Part shown: positions 16,212 to 23,899 of the stretch, piece after piece
Layout of the letters: the number at the start of each line of letters is the position of its first letter
How positions within the stretch are numbered: position 1 is the stretch's first letter
Assembly (NCBI RefSeq): GCF_002156385.1
Contig: NZ_MVJM01000002.1
Coordinates: 951,816-1,015,815, forward strand
Length of the DNA stretch: 64,000 nucleotides
From: Halalkalibacter urbisdiaboli
Lineage (GTDB): Bacteria; Bacillota; Bacilli; Bacillales; Bacillaceae_D
Reading direction: 5' to 3'
Program-made: the position numbers and the translations under genes
Notes under the pieces: generated by a model
Database searches by the model: none
The model's input: only the letters and a program-made list of their open reading frames with translations
What the model was told of the DNA's origin: nothing

Positions 16212-16925
16212 TTAACGCGCGATGGTTAATGAAGCAACCTGGTTAAAGCCGTTTTGCTTTAACGTTACTGCAGCCTGACGTACGGTTGTTCCTGTAGTAT
16301 ATATATCGTCAATTAAGACGACTTTTTTTAGAGTTTCGCCAAGATTGATGTCAGGGTTTATTGAAAAATTCGGTTCAAGCACTTGAGAAATCCGTGCTTG
16401 TCTCTTCAGCTTGCTTTGTTTTGTGTTCGTTTGTTTTACTAATAATGGTAACGTTTGTGCCCAGCCCTTGAGAAGGAGTTCGGATTGATTAAAGCCACGC
16501 TCATGTAGCCGTTGTGGATGAAGTGGGATTGGGACAGGGACGTAATCTTGGAATTTCTTCTCATAAACCTTGCGTAGCTTGTCCGCAAAAAACTCAGCAA
16601 TCACTGCATCACCACGGAATTTATAAACGGTCAGCCACTCCTTTAAAAAATCATTGTAGTGATAGAGCGAAACATTTCGTTCGAGTAATCCTTTCGTATG
16701 TTCATTCTCCTCCCATCTGATACAGTCGGAGCAATTTCCATTTTGCTTGTAAGAATCATCTAATTCAGAGAGAAGTCGTGAACAGCTAGTGCATATTTCG
16801 CCTTTTAGCTCGACTAGCTTTTGTTCGCACGCCTCACAAATCAGTTGATTATGATCAATGAAGAAAAGCGTTCTCCAGCTTGGAGGTTCGATAAAGGCTT
16901 CGGAACACGACAAACAAATCGCCAT
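16212..16925 (-). CDS. comFC: Competence protein ComFC, phosphoribosyltransferase-like
   Basis: 237 residues. An N-terminal double zinc finger (CLSCSEAF, CEACEQK, CTSCSRLL, CSDC) is followed by the conserved YRFRGD-type stretch (YKFRGDAVIAEFFADKL), PVPLHPQRLHERGFNQSELL, and the PRTase loop VVLIDDIYTTGTTVRQAA near the C-terminus. ComFC is needed for transformation and works with the ComFA ATPase on incoming single-stranded DNA. Start ATG overlaps the comFA stop by one base (TAATG). The usual intervening gene comFB is absent. Confidence 0.95.
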   Translation of the reverse strand: MAICLSCSEAFIEPPSWRTLFFIDHNQLICEACEQKLVELKGEICTSCSRLLSELDDSYKQNGNCSDCIRWEENEHTKGLLERNVSLYHYNDFLKEWLTVYKFRGDAVIAEFFADKLRKVYEKKFQDYVPVPIPLHPQRLHERGFNQSELLLKGWAQTLPLLVKQTNTKQSKLKRQARISQVLEPNFSINPDINLGETLKKVVLIDDIYTTGTTVRQAAVTLKQNGFNQVASLTIAR

Positions 16926-18277
16926 TACTCATCGCCCTCCCGATTCATTTGTTGGATATGTCTCTTCGCAGCAAGCATCGCTTTCGTTCGACCGTAATGA
17001 AAAAAGAGAACGTCTCCGGTCGGATCGTCTGTACTACGACCGACACGACCAGCGATTTGTACTAATGCGGATTCGGTAAAAACCGCATCCTCTGCTCCTA
17101 ATACAGCGACATCTAAATTGGCAATGGTGACTCCGCGTTCAAGAATGGTCGTTGTGACGAGCAGCTTTATATCGCCCTTTCTAAAGGCTTCTACTGTCGT
17201 ATGACGATTCGGATCTGTGGCATGTACGGTTTGATGAGGAAGGCTGTGCTTGTGAAGGGCTGCAGATATTTGCGTTAACAGAGCAACCGAGGGAGCAAAG
17301 AGGAATACCGGCTTTCTCTGTCGCTGCTTGAGCCAATCGAGTACGTTTTGAGGGAGCGTTGATTTTTGTAGCTTTCGTCGCCAATGGCCACACCAGCGAA
17401 AGGTTGGCACTGGGAGAGGATGGCCGTGGTAGCGTTTTGCAATTTTAATTGTTTGTAAGCCCGGCGTTTGGCGAAGCGGTTTGTCAGGGGTGGCACTTAA
17501 ATAGATCATCGTTGCATTCGGTTTTCGTGCTTCGGTAACAGCATATTGCAAACTTTTATCATAGGAATACGGGAAGGCGTCGACTTCATCGACGATAATA
17601 ACATCAAACGCTTTGTAAAAACGGAGTACTTGATGGGTTGTTGCGATAATAAAGGGGGTGGACGGATCCTTTGCATCACTTCCTCCATAATAGGAGGCGA
17701 TCGGAACCGTCGGAAACACGTTCGTTAAACGTGGGGTCAATTCTTTTACGACGTCAGTTCTCGGGGTAGCGAGCAATACACGATACCCTTTTGTAAACGC
17801 ATGCTCAAGGCCGTGAAACAGCATTTCTGTTTTCCCCGCGCCGCAAACGGCCCAAATAAGGAGAGCACTTTGTTCTTCGATTGCTTTTATAACAGCTTCG
17901 GATGCTTTCGTTTGGCCTGGGGAGAGCGTCCCCTTCCAGTTAAGGACGTGTGAGTGGTGGCTGCTTGTACGCGGTTGGATTTTTGTTGAGTATAAATGCT
18001 CACAGCTTCTAACCTTTCCTAGCATGATACAGTGCCGACAGTAAGTGCAGATGCGTTGGCAGCGGGCGCAGGGATGTTTGGCAAATCGCTCGGGATGTTG
18101 ATTTCCGCAGCGAACACAGAATAGCCGGTGATTCTGTGTGATAAGCGCCGGTTCCTTAAGAATGGTTTCAGCTTGGAGATAGGAGTCGAGTGCTGTTTGC
18201 AGCATCGAGATTTCGTCTCGGAGAAGTCTTCGGCCGTAGAGTTCAGCTAGCAGGGCCTTTTGAGGGGGATGTGGCAT
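16925..18277 (-). CDS. comFA: DNA-uptake helicase ComFA
   Basis: 450 residues from ATG 18275-18277, chosen because AAGAGGTG lies 6 nt upstream; a longer frame to 18370 would run through a repeat array. The N-terminal zinc module is CVRC, CARC, CTYC and CRHC (residues 54-83). The SF2 helicase core has Walker A AVCGAGKT (143-150), DEVD (230-233), SATPD, TTTILERGVT and QIAGRVGRS. ComFA is a membrane-associated ATPase that helps pull transforming DNA through ComEC. First gene of comFA-comFC-yvyF. A perfect ComK AT-box lies 86 bp upstream (18363-18375), consistent with ComK control. Confidence 0.96.
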   Translation of the reverse strand: MPHPPQKALLAELYGRRLLRDEISMLQTALDSYLQAETILKEPALITQNHRLFCVRCGNQHPERFAKHPCARCQRICTYCRHCIMLGKVRSCEHLYSTKIQPRTSSHHSHVLNWKGTLSPGQTKASEAVIKAIEEQSALLIWAVCGAGKTEMLFHGLEHAFTKGYRVLLATPRTDVVKELTPRLTNVFPTVPIASYYGGSDAKDPSTPFIIATTHQVLRFYKAFDVIIVDEVDAFPYSYDKSLQYAVTEARKPNATMIYLSATPDKPLRQTPGLQTIKIAKRYHGHPLPVPTFRWCGHWRRKLQKSTLPQNVLDWLKQRQRKPVFLFAPSVALLTQISAALHKHSLPHQTVHATDPNRHTTVEAFRKGDIKLLVTTTILERGVTIANLDVAVLGAEDAVFTESALVQIAGRVGRSTDDPTGDVLFFHYGRTKAMLAAKRHIQQMNREGDE

Positions 18278-18315
18278 GTTTTGCACCTCTTTATAATTGG
18301 AGTGAGAGGGCGATT

Positions 18316-18405
18316 TGATGATAAATCGCCAAAAATGATGATAACTTTGAAAAAATGATGATAAAATCAAATTTTTGATGATAAGTAGACGGTTTTCGCT
18401 GATAA
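18316..18405. repeat. 20-bp-phased TGATGATAA array, copy 1
   Basis: TGATGATAA occurs at 18316, 18336, 18356 and 18376, exactly 20 bp apart, with A-rich spacers such as CTTTGAAAAAA, and ends in the variant CGCTGATAA at 18397. An inverted copy of the same five-unit arrangement is at 23763-23852. It lies directly upstream of comFA. The spaced A-tracts, about two helical turns apart, could bend the DNA. Confidence 0.85.
18363..18375. promoter_or_regulatory. ComK AT-box upstream of comFA
   Basis: AAAA-TCAAA-TTTT matches the ComK half-box AAAA-N5-TTTT exactly. A full K-box needs a second AT-box 8, 18 or 31 bp away; I see no perfect second box, so this is a partial site. It lies inside the 20-bp repeat array, 86 bp ahead of the comFA start. 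Confidence 0.5.
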
Positions 18406-18426
18406 AAGCAGGCCTGCAGCGGAGGA

Positions 18427-18626
18427 GGCTGGCGGCGCTGCTGGCGCAATCGCCTATTAAACCGGAGCCTCTCTAACGCTCGGCTGGCGGCGCTGCTGGC
18501 GCAATCGCCTATTAAACCGGAGCCTCTCTAACGCTCGGCTGGCGGCGCTGCTGGCGCAATCGCCTATTAAACCGGAGCCTCTCTAACGCTCGGCTGGCGG
18601 CGCTGCTGGCGCAATCGCCTATTAAA
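18427..18626. repeat. GC-rich 55-bp tandem repeat, 3.6 copies
   Basis: Units starting GGCTGGCGGCGCTGCTGG begin at 18427, 18482, 18537 and 18592; the last is cut after about 35 bp, where the degU terminator starts. The copies appear identical. Each unit contains inverted GGCG-CAAT-CGCC and GCGC motifs and can fold. GC content is far above the surroundings. It occupies the gap between comFA and degU and has no coding sense. Confidence 0.93.
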
Positions 18627-18655
18627 AAAAGAGATACGGTTTGTTCCGTATCTCT
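18622..18655 (-). terminator. Terminator of degS-degU
   Basis: AGAGATACGG (18630-18639) pairs perfectly with CCGTATCTCT (18646-18655), followed on the minus strand by seven or more T. It lies 11 nt after the degU stop. Confidence 0.93.
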
Positions 18656-18666
18656 TGGTTGCGCTA

Positions 18667-19374
18667 TTAGCGAACGATGACGTAGCCTTTTTTGATTGCT
18701 TCGACGACGGCTTGTGTTCTGTCGTTTACATTCATTTTTTGTAAGATGTTACTTACGTGGTTTTTCACTGTTTTTTCACTGATGAAGAGGGACTCGCCGA
18801 TCGCGCGGTTGCTTTGTCCGTCTGTCATAAGCTGTAACACTTCGCATTCTCTTCTTGTGAGGATGTGTAGTGGTTTGCGGTATTCGACTTCCCGATAGCC
18901 GATTGATTCTTCATGTCTGTCATCCTCTGTTGCAAGACGACGGTATTCTTTAATTAAGTTATGCGTAACTTTCGGATGAATGTAGGCTCCGCCTGAAGCA
19001 ACGACCTTTACGGCTTCGATTAATGCGTCTGCATCCATTTCCTTTAACAAATAACCAGATGCTCCTGTTTTCAACACATGTGTCACATACGTTTCATCAT
19101 CGTGAATCGATAGGATTAACACCTTTACTTTCGGATATGCCTTAATTAATTCACGGGTTGCTTCTACTCCGTTCATTTTTGGCATATTAATATCCATCAG
19201 GATGACATCTGGACGATGCTCCGTTACTAGCTGAAGTGCTTCTGATCCGTCTTCTCCATCTGCTACAACCTGGAAGCCTTCTTCCATTGCTAAAATTCGT
19301 TTTACACCTTCGCGAAATAACTGATGGTCATCAATGAGTACGATTCGTATTGTGTCTTTTTTTGTATCATTCAT
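18667..19374 (-). CDS. degU: Response regulator DegU
   Basis: 235 residues. The receiver domain has acidic pair DD at 15-16, phospho-acceptor Asp61 ([13 protein letters not shown]) and a conserved Thr/Ser-Lys region. The LuxR-type HTH at the C-terminus has [23 protein letters not shown] and [18 protein letters not shown]. DegU controls secreted proteases, motility, biofilm and competence; unphosphorylated DegU aids ComK at the comK promoter in B. subtilis. It lies 51 nt after degS in one operon. Near its start, GAGGTGAAATGAAGA supplies the RBS. Confidence 0.96.
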   Translation of the reverse strand: MNDTKKDTIRIVLIDDHQLFREGVKRILAMEEGFQVVADGEDGSEALQLVTEHRPDVILMDINMPKMNGVEATRELIKAYPKVKVLILSIHDDETYVTHVLKTGASGYLLKEMDADALIEAVKVVASGGAYIHPKVTHNLIKEYRRLATEDDRHEESIGYREVEYRKPLHILTRRECEVLQLMTDGQSNRAIGESLFISEKTVKNHVSNILQKMNVNDRTQAVVEAIKKGYVIVR

Positions 19375-19425
19375 TCTTCATTTCACCTCTCCGTAATTAT
19401 GACTCTAGCAAAATCATCACTTCAA

Positions 19426-20568
19426 CTAGCCAATCGAAGAAAATGGTATATCTATTAATACAACAGTTCCTACATTAACTTTTGATTGAATGGTTATTTG
19501 GCCTTTAAGCATGTGGACACGTTCCTTCATTCCTATTAAACCAAAAGAACCTTCTTTTTTACTTGATGTATCAAACCCTTTTCCATCGTCTTTAATTATC
19601 ATTATAACCTTTGTTGGCTTGATTTCAATTTTCACTTGTATTTCTTTTGGCTGTGCATGCTTATAGGCATTTTGTACTGATTCCTGTACGAGTCTAAATA
19701 ATGCAATTTCAAATTTTTGGTCTAATCGTTTTTCCCGTCCAAAATGTCGAAAGTCTACAGCTACTTGAGAATGCTCCTCAAATGTCTTGAGATATTTGTC
19801 TAAAGTTGGAATTAAACCTAAATCATCCAATGCCATCGGGCGCAAATCATAAATAATTCGCCTTACTTCAGCAAGTGAATTTTTTACCATTTTTCGTACG
19901 TCTCGAATCTCATTTAATGCTTCTTCAATTCCCTTTTCATTATAAATTCGTTCAATTAGCTCAGATCGAAGCATCACATTCGCCATCATTTGAGCTGGTC
20001 CGTCATGAATTTCCCGGGAAAGTCGTTTTCGTTCCTCCTCTTGTGCTTCAATAATTTGAAGACCAAATGCTTGCTTCTCCTTTGCTTCCGCTAATACCTC
20101 ATTGACCTGCTTTAAGTCACTTGATAAGAAGTTGTAAACGACAGACATTTGACTAGCCAGTTGCTCCGAGCGTTCCATTGTATCCTTCAAGTTTAAGAGA
20201 CGACGCTCAATATGATCACGTCGCTCACGTAGCTGTTGTTCTTCCTGCTGTAATACGGCTAATTGCACTTGATAATCATTTGCTTGCTCATACGCACTGC
20301 GAACCTCTTCGCTCGTATAGCGTTCAAAGTCCTTGCTTACTTCAGCTAAGCGATTTCGAGCAAAGCGCGCATGAAGCTGCGTTCGGTCCGTTTTCTCGAT
20401 CACTTTAGCAACTTTCAAACGGACTTCCTGTAATTCTCTTTCTAGAGTATGATACTCTAGTCTCGATTTCTCCCCTATTTCAAAAATCTGCTCTCGGCTT
20501 TCACCGACAGTTTCGACTGTTTTATCTATAATCTCGTCCAATCTACAATTGTCAACCAAACGAATCAC
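19426..20568 (-). CDS. degS: Sensor histidine kinase DegS
   Basis: 380 residues if started at GTG 20566-20568. This puts the phosphorylated His at about residue 188 (EEERKRLSREIHDGPAQMM), close to B. subtilis His189, with AAAAAGG just upstream. A TTG at 20557-20559 and a longer TTG start at 20643 are possible. It has no membrane segments, so it is a soluble kinase, as known for DegS. A long N-terminal coiled coil (about 20-165) precedes the HisKA_3 dimerisation domain (RRIIYDLRPMALDDLGLIPTL) and HATPase domain (DDGKGFD, GSFGLIGMKERV). Divergent from yvyE. Confidence 0.95.
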   Translation of the reverse strand: MIRLVDNCRLDEIIDKTVETVGESREQIFEIGEKSRLEYHTLERELQEVRLKVAKVIEKTDRTQLHARFARNRLAEVSKDFERYTSEEVRSAYEQANDYQVQLAVLQQEEQQLRERRDHIERRLLNLKDTMERSEQLASQMSVVYNFLSSDLKQVNEVLAEAKEKQAFGLQIIEAQEEERKRLSREIHDGPAQMMANVMLRSELIERIYNEKGIEEALNEIRDVRKMVKNSLAEVRRIIYDLRPMALDDLGLIPTLDKYLKTFEEHSQVAVDFRHFGREKRLDQKFEIALFRLVQESVQNAYKHAQPKEIQVKIEIKPTKVIMIIKDDGKGFDTSSKKEGSFGLIGMKERVHMLKGQITIQSKVNVGTVVLIDIPFSSIG

Positions 20569-20816
20569 CAAACCTTTTTCGCTATTGCCGAGATAGTCAC
20601 GAACATAACGGAATGCAAAAGGCTTCGTTTGCTTCCCTTTCAACTTTCCGCTATCCTTATCTTACAACATCTCGTCAATAATACCCAATCTTTTTCGATT
20701 GTTTGGCGCTGAAATTTAATAAATAGTCGTTGACATGTCTATCGTACCAGACCAATATTACATAACGATTGCGGATATTTGTAAAACTGTCAAAAAAGCG
20801 AGGGAGAAGTCAAAGG

Positions 20817-21449
20817 ATGCTACCAAACTATCTAACAGTTAAAGGATTAGGAACACATGAACTAATCATTCAAAAATCGAGGTTTATCGCTACATTTTCG
20901 CGTGCAACAACGGAAGAGGAAGCGCAGCATTTCATTGATTCAAAGAAAAAAGAACATTGGAATGCGAATCATAATTGCTCAGCCTATTTAATAGGAGAAC
21001 GTGATGAAATTCAAAAAGCGAATGATGATGGGGAGCCAAGTGGTACTGCAGGTGTGCCTATGCTCGAAGTGTTAAAGAAACGAAATCTTAAAGACACCGT
21101 TGTCGTTGTCACTCGCTATTTCGGTGGCATTAAGCTAGGTGCCGGAGGACTTATTCGTGCTTACGGAAGTGCGGTTAGTGAAGGGTTGAATGAAGTCGGT
21201 ATCGTTGAACGCCGGCTCATGCAGGTCGTCCATACCGAGGTTGATTATCATTGGCTCGGTAAGCTTGAAAATGAATTGCGTCAGTCTCCCTACATTCTAA
21301 AAGAAATTAGCTATCTCGAGCAGGTTGACGTGCAAACGTATGTCGAAGTTGCGCAAGTTGACGCATTTAGTGAGTGGATGACAAATTTAACGAATGGCCA
21401 GGCAACCATTCGTCATGGGGAGATGGAGTATTTAGAACAGGAGATCTAA
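20817..21449 (+). CDS. yvyE: YigZ/IMPACT family protein YvyE
   Basis: 211 residues from ATG 20817 (GAGGGAG upstream; an earlier in-frame start adds an unsupported extension). The IMPACT signature is present: FIDSKKKEHWNANHNCSAY, DDGEPSGTAGVPML and VVVTRYFGGIKLGAGGLIRAYG, followed by a C-terminal DUF1949 domain. The family resembles ribosome-binding IMPACT proteins; the exact role in Bacillus is not settled. The degS / yvyE / tagV / tagO neighbourhood is the B. subtilis one. A TTGACA at 20730 may belong to its promoter. Confidence 0.93.
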   Translation: MLPNYLTVKGLGTHELIIQKSRFIATFSRATTEEEAQHFIDSKKKEHWNANHNCSAYLIGERDEIQKANDDGEPSGTAGVPMLEVLKKRNLKDTVVVVTRYFGGIKLGAGGLIRAYGSAVSEGLNEVGIVERRLMQVVHTEVDYHWLGKLENELRQSPYILKEISYLEQVDVQTYVEVAQVDAFSEWMTNLTNGQATIRHGEMEYLEQEI

Positions 21450-21477
21450 CCTACTATCTTCGCGACTACATTGCTTC

Positions 21478-21504
21478 GGGGGGTGACCTTTTCGATCACC
21501 CCCC
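21478..21504 (+). terminator. Terminator of yvyE
   Basis: GGGGGGTGA (21478-21486) pairs with TCACCCCCC (21496-21504), followed by TTCCTTT. It sits between convergent yvyE and the EamA gene. Confidence 0.8.
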
Positions 21505-21509
21505 TTCCT

Positions 21510-22436
21510 TTACATCGCTCCCTTTACATTCGGAAGCTCCTCTGTTTCGACTTTCTTCTCAAGTCCTATCCAAACAAGGCCTGACATGATGATGATGGCT
21601 CCAATAACTTGGGCAAGCATAATCGATTCACCGAAGAATAACGCTCCGGTTACAGCTGCAGCTGCCGGTACAACATAACGGAAAAAGTTTGATTTCGTAG
21701 CCCCGACTTTGTTCATCGCAAAGTTCCAAGCGACGAACGCAAATAACGTACAAAGCAGAACATTATAAGCAATCGCTCCCCATACTGGCATGGAAAGACT
21801 CGACCACTGAACGTTACCCCAGCCTCCAAACGTAAACGGGAACAACCAAATCGTTCCGAATAGGATATACCATGTTGTCACCTTCATTGGTGAATACTTT
21901 TTCATTAGTGGCATACATGCTAAATTAAACAAGGCCCCTATTAAACTAATCGATAATGCTAAAATGTTTCCAAGCATATACTGTGAAGAGAGGTCAAGGC
22001 TGTCGTTTCCACCTAAAATAATTAACGCAACCCCGACTAATGCCACCGCTCCACCAGTCACGACCTTCTTAGTAATAACTTCTTTCGTAAAAAGTGGTGC
22101 AAACAACGCGGCAAAAATAGGCCAAGGTGCGACATTTAGTAAGGAAGCATTCGCAAGGGTCGTGAATTTAATCGAGTACATCACAAGCAACTCCAATGCA
22201 GTTACACCAAATAAACCGATAACCGCAAGCTTAAGCAAATCTCGCTTCTCGACCTGGACACTGCCCTCTAAACGCTTAAGAATTAAAAATAAAAACGGAA
22301 TCGCCAGTCCGAAACGTAAAAATACGAAAATCTCTGCAGAAAACACATCCATCGCCCAGCGTGAGATGCCGAAATTCGCACCCCAAATAATAGCGACGAG
22401 GATGAGCGCTAAATAATACATATAATTTGTTTTCAC
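21510..22436 (-). CDS. EamA (DMT) family transporter
   Basis: 308 residues from GTG 22434-22436, preceded by GGAGTGGAG; another GTG four codons upstream is possible. About ten membrane segments in two EamA repeats are visible. The first runs YLALILVAIIWGANFGISRW to ALIILGG. The second runs from LGNILALSISLIGALFN to IGAIIIMSGLVWIGLE. These transporters export small metabolites or amino acids; the substrate cannot be predicted. It is a single gene inserted between yvyE and tagV relative to B. subtilis, on the opposite strand, so probably an accessory insertion. Confidence 0.92.
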   Translation of the reverse strand: MKTNYMYYLALILVAIIWGANFGISRWAMDVFSAEIFVFLRFGLAIPFLFLILKRLEGSVQVEKRDLLKLAVIGLFGVTALELLVMYSIKFTTLANASLLNVAPWPIFAALFAPLFTKEVITKKVVTGGAVALVGVALIILGGNDSLDLSSQYMLGNILALSISLIGALFNLACMPLMKKYSPMKVTTWYILFGTIWLFPFTFGGWGNVQWSSLSMPVWGAIAYNVLLCTLFAFVAWNFAMNKVGATKSNFFRYVVPAAAAVTGALFFGESIMLAQVIGAIIIMSGLVWIGLEKKVETEELPNVKGAM

Positions 22437-22738
22437 TAGATGCTCCACTCCAATTGTAAAATCAGTACGTTTATTACATTACTCCTTTGTTCAACGATAT
22501 ACAATGTTTAAGTATGCCACTTTCTATTTTATTTTTAGAAAGCCTGCTTGAGACCATCTATTTGGTGAACAATCTGCCTGTAAATAACTGGTCTATTGCG
22601 ATAAGAGTAGTCGTCTACTATCCTATTTTTTCCCCTTTACGAACCTAGCAAATTCCGATATTATGGGAGAAGTGTAGACTCTTGTCTATTTATGTCCATG
22701 TTTCGGACATTACTTTAACTATGAAGTGAGGTATTGCG

Positions 22739-23704
22739 ATGTCGCAATCAAGAATAAATCGTCGTAAGTCGCGAATGAAGCGATTTTTCCGCACTCTCAT
22801 GCTGCTTGGGATTTTATCTTTACTGACATTTGGTGGTGTAGCTGGTTATTTTGTTTATAAGCTAGCGAATGTATCAACAGAAACTCAGGTGGAATTAGAT
22901 CGCGGAGTTAAATCGGAAAAGCGGGAGGAAATTGTTAAGCCTGGAAAGGATAACATTTCAATTTTATTTCTAGGTGTTGACGACCGTGATGGCAATCTCG
23001 AAGGGCGTACAGATGCCATGATTTTAGCTACCTTTAATAAAGAGCACGGTTCAGTTAAGCTTTTAAACATTCCACGCGACTCCTTAGTAGAAATACCAGG
23101 GAGAAGAAACCGTGATAAAATTAATCATGCTCATGCGTTCGGCGGGCTAGATTTAGCTGTTGAAACAGTTGAAAACCTTTTTGATATTCCTGTTGATTAC
23201 TATGTTAAATTAAACTTTAAGGCCTTTATCGAAATCGTAGATGCCTTAGGCGGTGTCGAGGTTGAGGTTCCATTCACTTTTACGGAAATGGATAGTAACG
23301 ACCAGCAAGGCGCGATAACTTTAAATGAAGGAACACAACTTTTAAACGGTGAAGAAGCACTTGCTTTTGCCCGGATGAGAAAGAAAGACCCGCGAGGCGA
23401 TCTCGGACGTGGTGAAAGGCAGCAAGAAGTTCTTAAAGCAATTATTACGAAGGGCGCTTCGCTTTCTTCAATTACTAGCTACAACGATGTGATGAACAGC
23501 ATCGAAGACCATATGACAACAAATTTAAGCTTTGGTAACATGCTCGCACTTCATTCATACTCAAGCGCGTTATCAAATATCGAGTCACTACGGCTTGAAG
23601 GCAGCGATGCTCGCATTAACGGTGGCTATTATTATGAGTTAAACCCAGAATCGGTTCGAGAATTATCAGCAACGTTCCGCGTTCATCTCGGATTAGTCGA
23701 ATAG
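22739..23704 (+). CDS. tagV: LytR-CpsA-Psr family wall-polymer ligase (TagV-like)
   Basis: 321 residues. Arg-rich cytoplasmic N-terminus, one membrane helix (about 19-38, TLMLLGILSLLTFGGVAGYF), then an extracytoplasmic LCP domain: ILFLGVDDRDG, GRTDAMILATFN, LLNIPRDSLVEIPG, INHAHAFGG and the C-terminal EALAFARMRKKDPRGDLGRGERQQEVL. LCP enzymes attach wall teichoic acid or secondary wall polymers to peptidoglycan. By synteny (after yvyE, next to tagO) this corresponds to tagV/yvhJ. The RBS GAGG lies 8 nt before the ATG. Confidence 0.93.
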   Translation: MSQSRINRRKSRMKRFFRTLMLLGILSLLTFGGVAGYFVYKLANVSTETQVELDRGVKSEKREEIVKPGKDNISILFLGVDDRDGNLEGRTDAMILATFNKEHGSVKLLNIPRDSLVEIPGRRNRDKINHAHAFGGLDLAVETVENLFDIPVDYYVKLNFKAFIEIVDALGGVEVEVPFTFTEMDSNDQQGAITLNEGTQLLNGEEALAFARMRKKDPRGDLGRGERQQEVLKAIITKGASLSSITSYNDVMNSIEDHMTTNLSFGNMLALHSYSSALSNIESLRLEGSDARINGGYYYELNPESVRELSATFRVHLGLVE

Positions 23705-23711
23705 TACAGCA

Positions 23712-23739
23712 AACCTCTCCTTATGGGGAGGTTTTTTTG
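23712..23739 (+). terminator. Terminator of tagV
   Basis: AACCTCTCC (23712-23720) pairs with GGGGAGGTT (23725-23733), tetraloop TTAT, then a T7 run. Confidence 0.93.
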
Positions 23740-23762
23740 TCATGATAGCACGGAGACTTCAT

Positions 23763-23852
23763 TTATCAGCGAAAATTGAGATATATCATCATTTTTTCAG
23801 TTTTATCATCATTTTTTCAAATTTATCATCGTTTTTCCGGAATTTATCATCA
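23763..23852. repeat. 20-bp-phased TGATGATAA array, copy 2 (inverted)
   Basis: TTATCATCA-type units begin at 23783, 23803, 23823 and 23844, preceded by the variant TTATCAGCG at 23763. On the reverse strand this is four TGATGATAA units followed by CGCTGATAA, the same order and spacing as at 18316-18405. It lies between the convergent tagV and tagO terminators. Confidence 0.85.
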
Positions 23853-23888
23853 AAAAAAGCAGCAGCACACTGTTGGTGTGCTGCTGCT
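23851..23888 (-). terminator. Terminator of tagO
   Basis: Perfect 13-bp stem AGCAGCAGCACAC / GTGTGCTGCTGCT (23858-23870 with 23876-23888), followed on the minus strand by T7. Confidence 0.93.
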
Positions 23889-23899
23889 GGTCTATAATA

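Noticed and set aside
17546-17728. Antisense open frames within comFA and other long genes
   Set aside because: They are shadows of strongly supported genes and lack start signals.
18316-18626. Repeat arrays near comFA considered as CRISPR
   Set aside because: The units are 20 bp and 55 bp direct tandem repeats without unique spacers of constant length, and no cas genes are present.
22654-22661. TCCGATAT, a sigma-D -10-like sequence upstream of tagV
   Set aside because: The expected TAAA 15 bp upstream is missing (CTTT instead), so it was not called a sigma-D promoter.
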